Part shown: piece after piece, positions 15,799 through 17,940 of the stretch
Layout of the letters: each line of letters opens with the position of its first letter
Position numbering within the stretch: position 1 is the first letter of the stretch
Source: RGIG9114 sp045592865
GTDB taxonomy: Bacteria > Bacillota > Clostridia > Oscillospirales > JAGBHD01
Direction: 5' to 3'
Assembly: GCA_045592865.1 (NCBI GenBank)
Contig: JAZNVP010000104.1
Coordinates: 1 to 17,940, forward strand
Length of the DNA: 17,940 nucleotides
Translations under genes and position numbers: made by a program
The notes under the pieces: model-generated
Seen by the model: only the letters and a program-made list of their open reading frames with translations
The model's database searches: none
Told to the model about the DNA's origin: nothing

Positions 15799-15892
15799 GT
15801 TGCAAAGACAACACTTCGCACGTCGCTCAAAACCCGTTTTGTGCCGAAAGGCTTCAGGGTGTTCGCGGCGGAGGAAAAAAACAAAAGGAGGA
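15799..15892 (+). promoter_or_regulatory. Possible structured leader of rpsB
   Basis: The leader can fold into a three-way arrangement. AACAC (15810-15814) pairs with GTGTT (15859-15863). Inside it, CAAAA (15828-15832) pairs with TTTTG (15837-15841) extended by GCA/TGC. GCC-GAAA-GGC (15843-15852) forms a GNRA-capped hairpin. The strong AAAGGAGGA ribosome binding site (15884-15892) lies outside. It could be an S2-responsive autoregulatory element, as S2 controls rpsB in E. coli, but this is inference from hand folding. Confidence 0.4.
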
Positions 15893-15900
15893 ATATTACT

Positions 15901-16869
15901 ATGGCAGTAATATCAATGAAACAGCTTTTGGAAGCAGGCGTTCATTTCGGACACCAGACCAGAAGATGGAACCCGAAAATGGCTCGTTACATTTTCACAG
16001 AAAGAAACGGAATCTACATTATCGACCTTCAGAAGACCTCTAAGTGTCTCGACGAGGCATACGAGTTTGTTCGTGACCTCGCAGCAAACGGCGGTGAGCT
16101 TCTCTTTGTTGGAACAAAGAAGCAGGCCGGAGAGTCTATCAAAGAGGAAGCTATCAGAGCAGGTGCACCTTACGTTAATGCTCGTTGGCTCGGCGGTATG
16201 TTGACCAACTTCAAAACAATCAAAACAAGAATTAACCGTTTAGCTCAGCTTCGTAAAATGCAGGAAGACGGAACCTTTGATCTTCTTCCTAAGAAAGAAG
16301 TTGTTAAACTTAATCTTGAGATCGAGAAACTTGAGAAGTATCTCGGCGGAATTAAGGATATGAAGAAAATTCCTTCCGCTATGTTTATCATCGACCCCAA
16401 GAAAGAAAGAATTGCAGTTGCAGAAGCAAAGAAACTCGGTCTTCCGATCGTTGCTATCGTTGACACAAACTGCGATCCTGATGAAATCGATTACGTTATC
16501 CCCGGAAACGACGATGCTATCCGTGCAGTAAAACTTATTGCAGGCGCTATGGCTGACGCTATCATTGAAGGCCGTCAGGGTGAGCAGGTAACTGCTGAAG
16601 CTGTTGAGGCTCCCGTAGCAGAAGAAGCTCCCGTTGAGGAAGTTAAAGAAGAAGCTCCCGTAAAGAAGACAAGAAAAACTGCTGCTAAGAAGGCAGAAGA
16701 GGCTCCTGCAGAGGAAGCTAAAGAAGAAGCACCTGTAAAGAAGACAAGAAAAACTGCTGCTAAGAAGGCAGAAGAGGCTCCTGCAGAGGAAGCTAAAGAA
16801 GAAGCTCCTGTAAAGAAGACAAGAAAAACTGCTGCTAAGAAAGCAGAAGAGACTCCTGTAGAGGCTTAA
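15901..16869 (+). CDS. rpsB: 30S ribosomal protein S2 with repeat-containing C-terminal tail
   Basis: A 322-residue small-subunit ribosomal protein. The S2 core (about 1-228) is normal: VISMKQLLEAGVHFGHQTRRWNP (given in part here as MKQLLEAGVHFGHQTRRWNP), the block with ARWLGGMLTNFKTIK, and VDTNCDPDEIDYVIPGNDDA. Typical S2 is about 230-260 residues, so a tail of roughly 90 residues is extra. It is made of Ala/Glu/Lys with a 25-residue unit repeated about three times (251-275, 276-300, 301-322), each containing the basic stretch KKTRKTAAKK. The start at 15901 has AAAGGAGGA eight bases upstream. An in-frame GTG at 15841 lies within the leader and would add 20 unconserved residues. tsf follows 28 bases after the stop. 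Confidence 0.97.
   Translation: MAVISMKQLLEAGVHFGHQTRRWNPKMARYIFTERNGIYIIDLQKTSKCLDEAYEFVRDLAANGGELLFVGTKKQAGESIKEEAIRAGAPYVNARWLGGMLTNFKTIKTRINRLAQLRKMQEDGTFDLLPKKEVVKLNLEIEKLEKYLGGIKDMKKIPSAMFIIDPKKERIAVAEAKKLGLPIVAIVDTNCDPDEIDYVIPGNDDAIRAVKLIAGAMADAIIEGRQGEQVTAEAVEAPVAEEAPVEEVKEEAPVKKTRKTAAKKAEEAPAEEAKEEAPVKKTRKTAAKKAEEAPAEEAKEEAPVKKTRKTAAKKAEETPVEA
16651..16869 (+). repeat. Three 75-base tandem repeats inside rpsB
   Basis: Units begin at 16651, 16726 and 16801. The first two differ only at two bases near their start; the third is 69 bases to the stop codon, with a few changes at its end. Identical synonymous codons point to recent duplication or homogenisation. The 25-residue unit alternates an acidic half (EEAPAEEAKEEAPV) with a basic half (KKTRKTAAKKA). 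Confidence 0.97.
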
Positions 16870-16897
16870 TAATAATTTGAATACGGAGGAAAATAAG

Positions 16898-17809
16898 ATG
16901 GCTTTTACCGCTAAAGACGTTCAGGCTTTAAGAGAAAAAACCGGTTGCGGAATGATGGACTGCAAAAAGGCTCTCACCGAAACAAACGGTGATATGGAAG
17001 CAGCTACCGATTACTTAAGAGAAAAAGGTCTTGCTTCTCAGGCTAAGAAGGCTAGTCGTATCGCTGCAGAAGGAACTGTATGCGCATATACAAACAACGG
17101 CGTTGGCGTTTTAGTTGAGCTTAACAGTGAAACCGACTTCGTTGCTAACGGAGATGGCTTCAAGGCTCTTGCTAAAGAAGTTGCTGAGGTTGTTGCAGAG
17201 CAGAACCCTGCTGATGTTGACGCTCTTCTCAAGTGTGAGAAAGACGGTCAGACAGTTGAAGCTAAGGTTCAGGAATTATTCCTTGCTATCAGAGAAAACA
17301 TTAAGGTTCGCCGTTTCGTTCGTTACGAAGGAAAGGTTGTTGCCTATGTTCATGCAGGAGGAAAGATCGGCGTTTTAGTTAACTTCGACACTGACCTTGC
17401 TGCAGATAATGCAGACCTTATAACAATGGGTAAAAACGTAGCAATGCAGATTGCTGCTATGAGTCCTTCTTATCTTGATGAAGCTTCTGTTCCTGCAGAG
17501 GTTGTTGAGAAAGAAAAAGAGATCCTCATCGCTCAGATGAAAGAGGATCCTAAAATGGCTGGTAAGCCCGATGCAGTTTTAGCTAAAATTGTTGAAGGTA
17601 AGATCGGTAAATTCTATAAGGAAAACTGCCTTGTTCAGCAGGATTTCGTTATGGACGGCGACGTTACTGTTGGCAAGTATATTGAAAAGACTGCAAAAGA
17701 ACTCGGTGCAGACGTTAAGATCGCTTCTTTCGTTCGTTATGAAAAAGGCGAAGGAATTGAAAAGAGAGTTGACGATTTCGCAAACGAAGTTGCAAGTATG
17801 ATTAAATAA
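16898..17809 (+). CDS. tsf: Elongation factor Ts
   Basis: A 303-residue guanine-nucleotide exchange factor that releases GDP from EF-Tu. The N-terminal UBA-like domain starts FTAKDVQALREKTGCGMMDC, which is diagnostic. The TDFVAN motif (79-84) that inserts near the EF-Tu nucleotide pocket is intact. The dimerisation and C-terminal parts are complete, with KPDAVLAKIVEGKIGKFYKE and a terminal helical segment. The ATG at 16898 follows a GGAGGA ribosome binding site; an in-frame TTG at 16877 is within the rpsB-tsf spacer and has no such site. It is cotranscribed with rpsB. pyrH and frr, the usual next genes, do not follow within the window; the sequence 28 bases downstream looks like an insertion sequence end. 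Confidence 0.98.
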   Translation: MAFTAKDVQALREKTGCGMMDCKKALTETNGDMEAATDYLREKGLASQAKKASRIAAEGTVCAYTNNGVGVLVELNSETDFVANGDGFKALAKEVAEVVAEQNPADVDALLKCEKDGQTVEAKVQELFLAIRENIKVRRFVRYEGKVVAYVHAGGKIGVLVNFDTDLAADNADLITMGKNVAMQIAAMSPSYLDEASVPAEVVEKEKEILIAQMKEDPKMAGKPDAVLAKIVEGKIGKFYKENCLVQQDFVMDGDVTVGKYIEKTAKELGADVKIASFVRYEKGEGIEKRVDDFANEVASMIK

Positions 17810-17837
17810 TTCAACTAAAAATCCCCATTCGACTTTG

Positions 17838-17940
17838 TGGACTGCCCCAATTTGTGCGGACAGTACAAAAAAGCCCCTATGGTAGTTAATATTTAATTTC
17901 AAGCAACAAACTGACATCGTTTTTCAAATGGTGTCAGTTT
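17838..17940 (-). mobile_element. Probable IS3-type insertion sequence end, running off the window
   Basis: From TGGACTGCCCC at 17838 the sequence no longer resembles its surroundings. Read on the minus strand, the region ends GTACTGTCCGC followed by GGGGCAGTCCA, resembling terminal repeats of IS3-family elements that start TG and end CA. Next to it is a short reading frame whose C-terminus looks like a DDE transposase. The rest of the element, its other end and any target duplication lie outside the window. Confidence 0.5.
17899..17940 (-). CDS. C-terminal end of a probable IS3-type transposase, partial
   Basis: On the minus strand the frame entering from the right edge reads KLTPFEKRCQFVA and then stops at 17899-17901. 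IS3-type (IS150-like) transposases often end in a similar K.TP.EYR.....A pattern. It lies about 60 bases inside the proposed element end, the usual place. Only 13 residues are visible, so this is a pattern-based guess. Confidence 0.4.
   Translation of the reverse strand, partial: KLTPFEKRCQFVA

Noticed and set aside
17579..17917. 112-residue minus-strand frame across the end of tsf
   Set aside because: Most of it is antisense to the conserved tsf C-terminus and it crosses the proposed IS boundary, so it is not a plausible gene.
17908..17940. Hairpin AAACTGACA / TGTCAGTTT as an rpsB-tsf terminator
   Set aside because: It lies inside the apparent transposase coding end, has an AT-rich 15-base loop, and any T-run would be beyond the window edge, so it cannot be judged.

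Overview
The window looks like a chromosomal segment of an AT-rich, endospore-forming Bacillota (Clostridia-type) genome. The evidence is a small acid-soluble spore protein, four sporulation membrane or accessory proteins (YlbJ-, YqfC-, YqfD- and YtvI-like), the phoH-ybeY-era-yqzL-recO gene order typical of Firmicutes, and strong AGGAGG-type ribosome binding sites. There are no tRNA or rRNA genes and no CRISPR array, and no gap without a gene exceeds about 150 bases.

Layout. 1-763: the 3' part of a polyamine-type ABC solute-binding protein gene, ending in a terminator that can work in both directions. 811-2127 (minus strand): an alpha/beta-type SASP gene and a ylbJ-like gene. 2184-3616 (plus): the sporulation pair yqfC-yqfD. 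3661-9303 (plus): a housekeeping run of phoH, ybeY, era, a yqzL-like gene, recO and mutS2, tightly packed or overlapping. phoH appears to start at an AUA codon. 9281-10351 (minus): a ytvI-like permease gene that overlaps the end of mutS2 tail to tail. 10432-10788: an unrecognised 118-residue protein, with an inverted repeat flanking its predicted promoter and ribosome binding site. 10868-15756: a three-gene envelope operon made of a GHL10-type lipoprotein, a large membrane-anchored protein with a degenerate GHL10-like module and a C-terminal zinc amidase, and a DUF218/YdcF-like membrane protein. It has a near-consensus promoter. 15901-17809: rpsB-tsf, with its own promoter and a foldable leader. 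S2 carries a long tail of 75-base tandem repeats. 17838-17940: what looks like the end of an IS3-type insertion sequence on the minus strand.

How the genes fit together. The sporulation genes border a translation, ribosome and DNA-repair block (YbeY and Era in 16S rRNA maturation, MutS2 in ribosome rescue or recombination control, RecO in repair). The envelope operon probably remodels peptidoglycan. The window is mostly ordinary core genome. The points most worth a second look are the AUA start of phoH, the repeat-extended S2, the GHL10/degenerate-GHL10-amidase pair, the inverted repeat at 10390-10431, the rpsB leader and the IS end next to tsf. I found no clear sign of an undescribed defence or mobile system.
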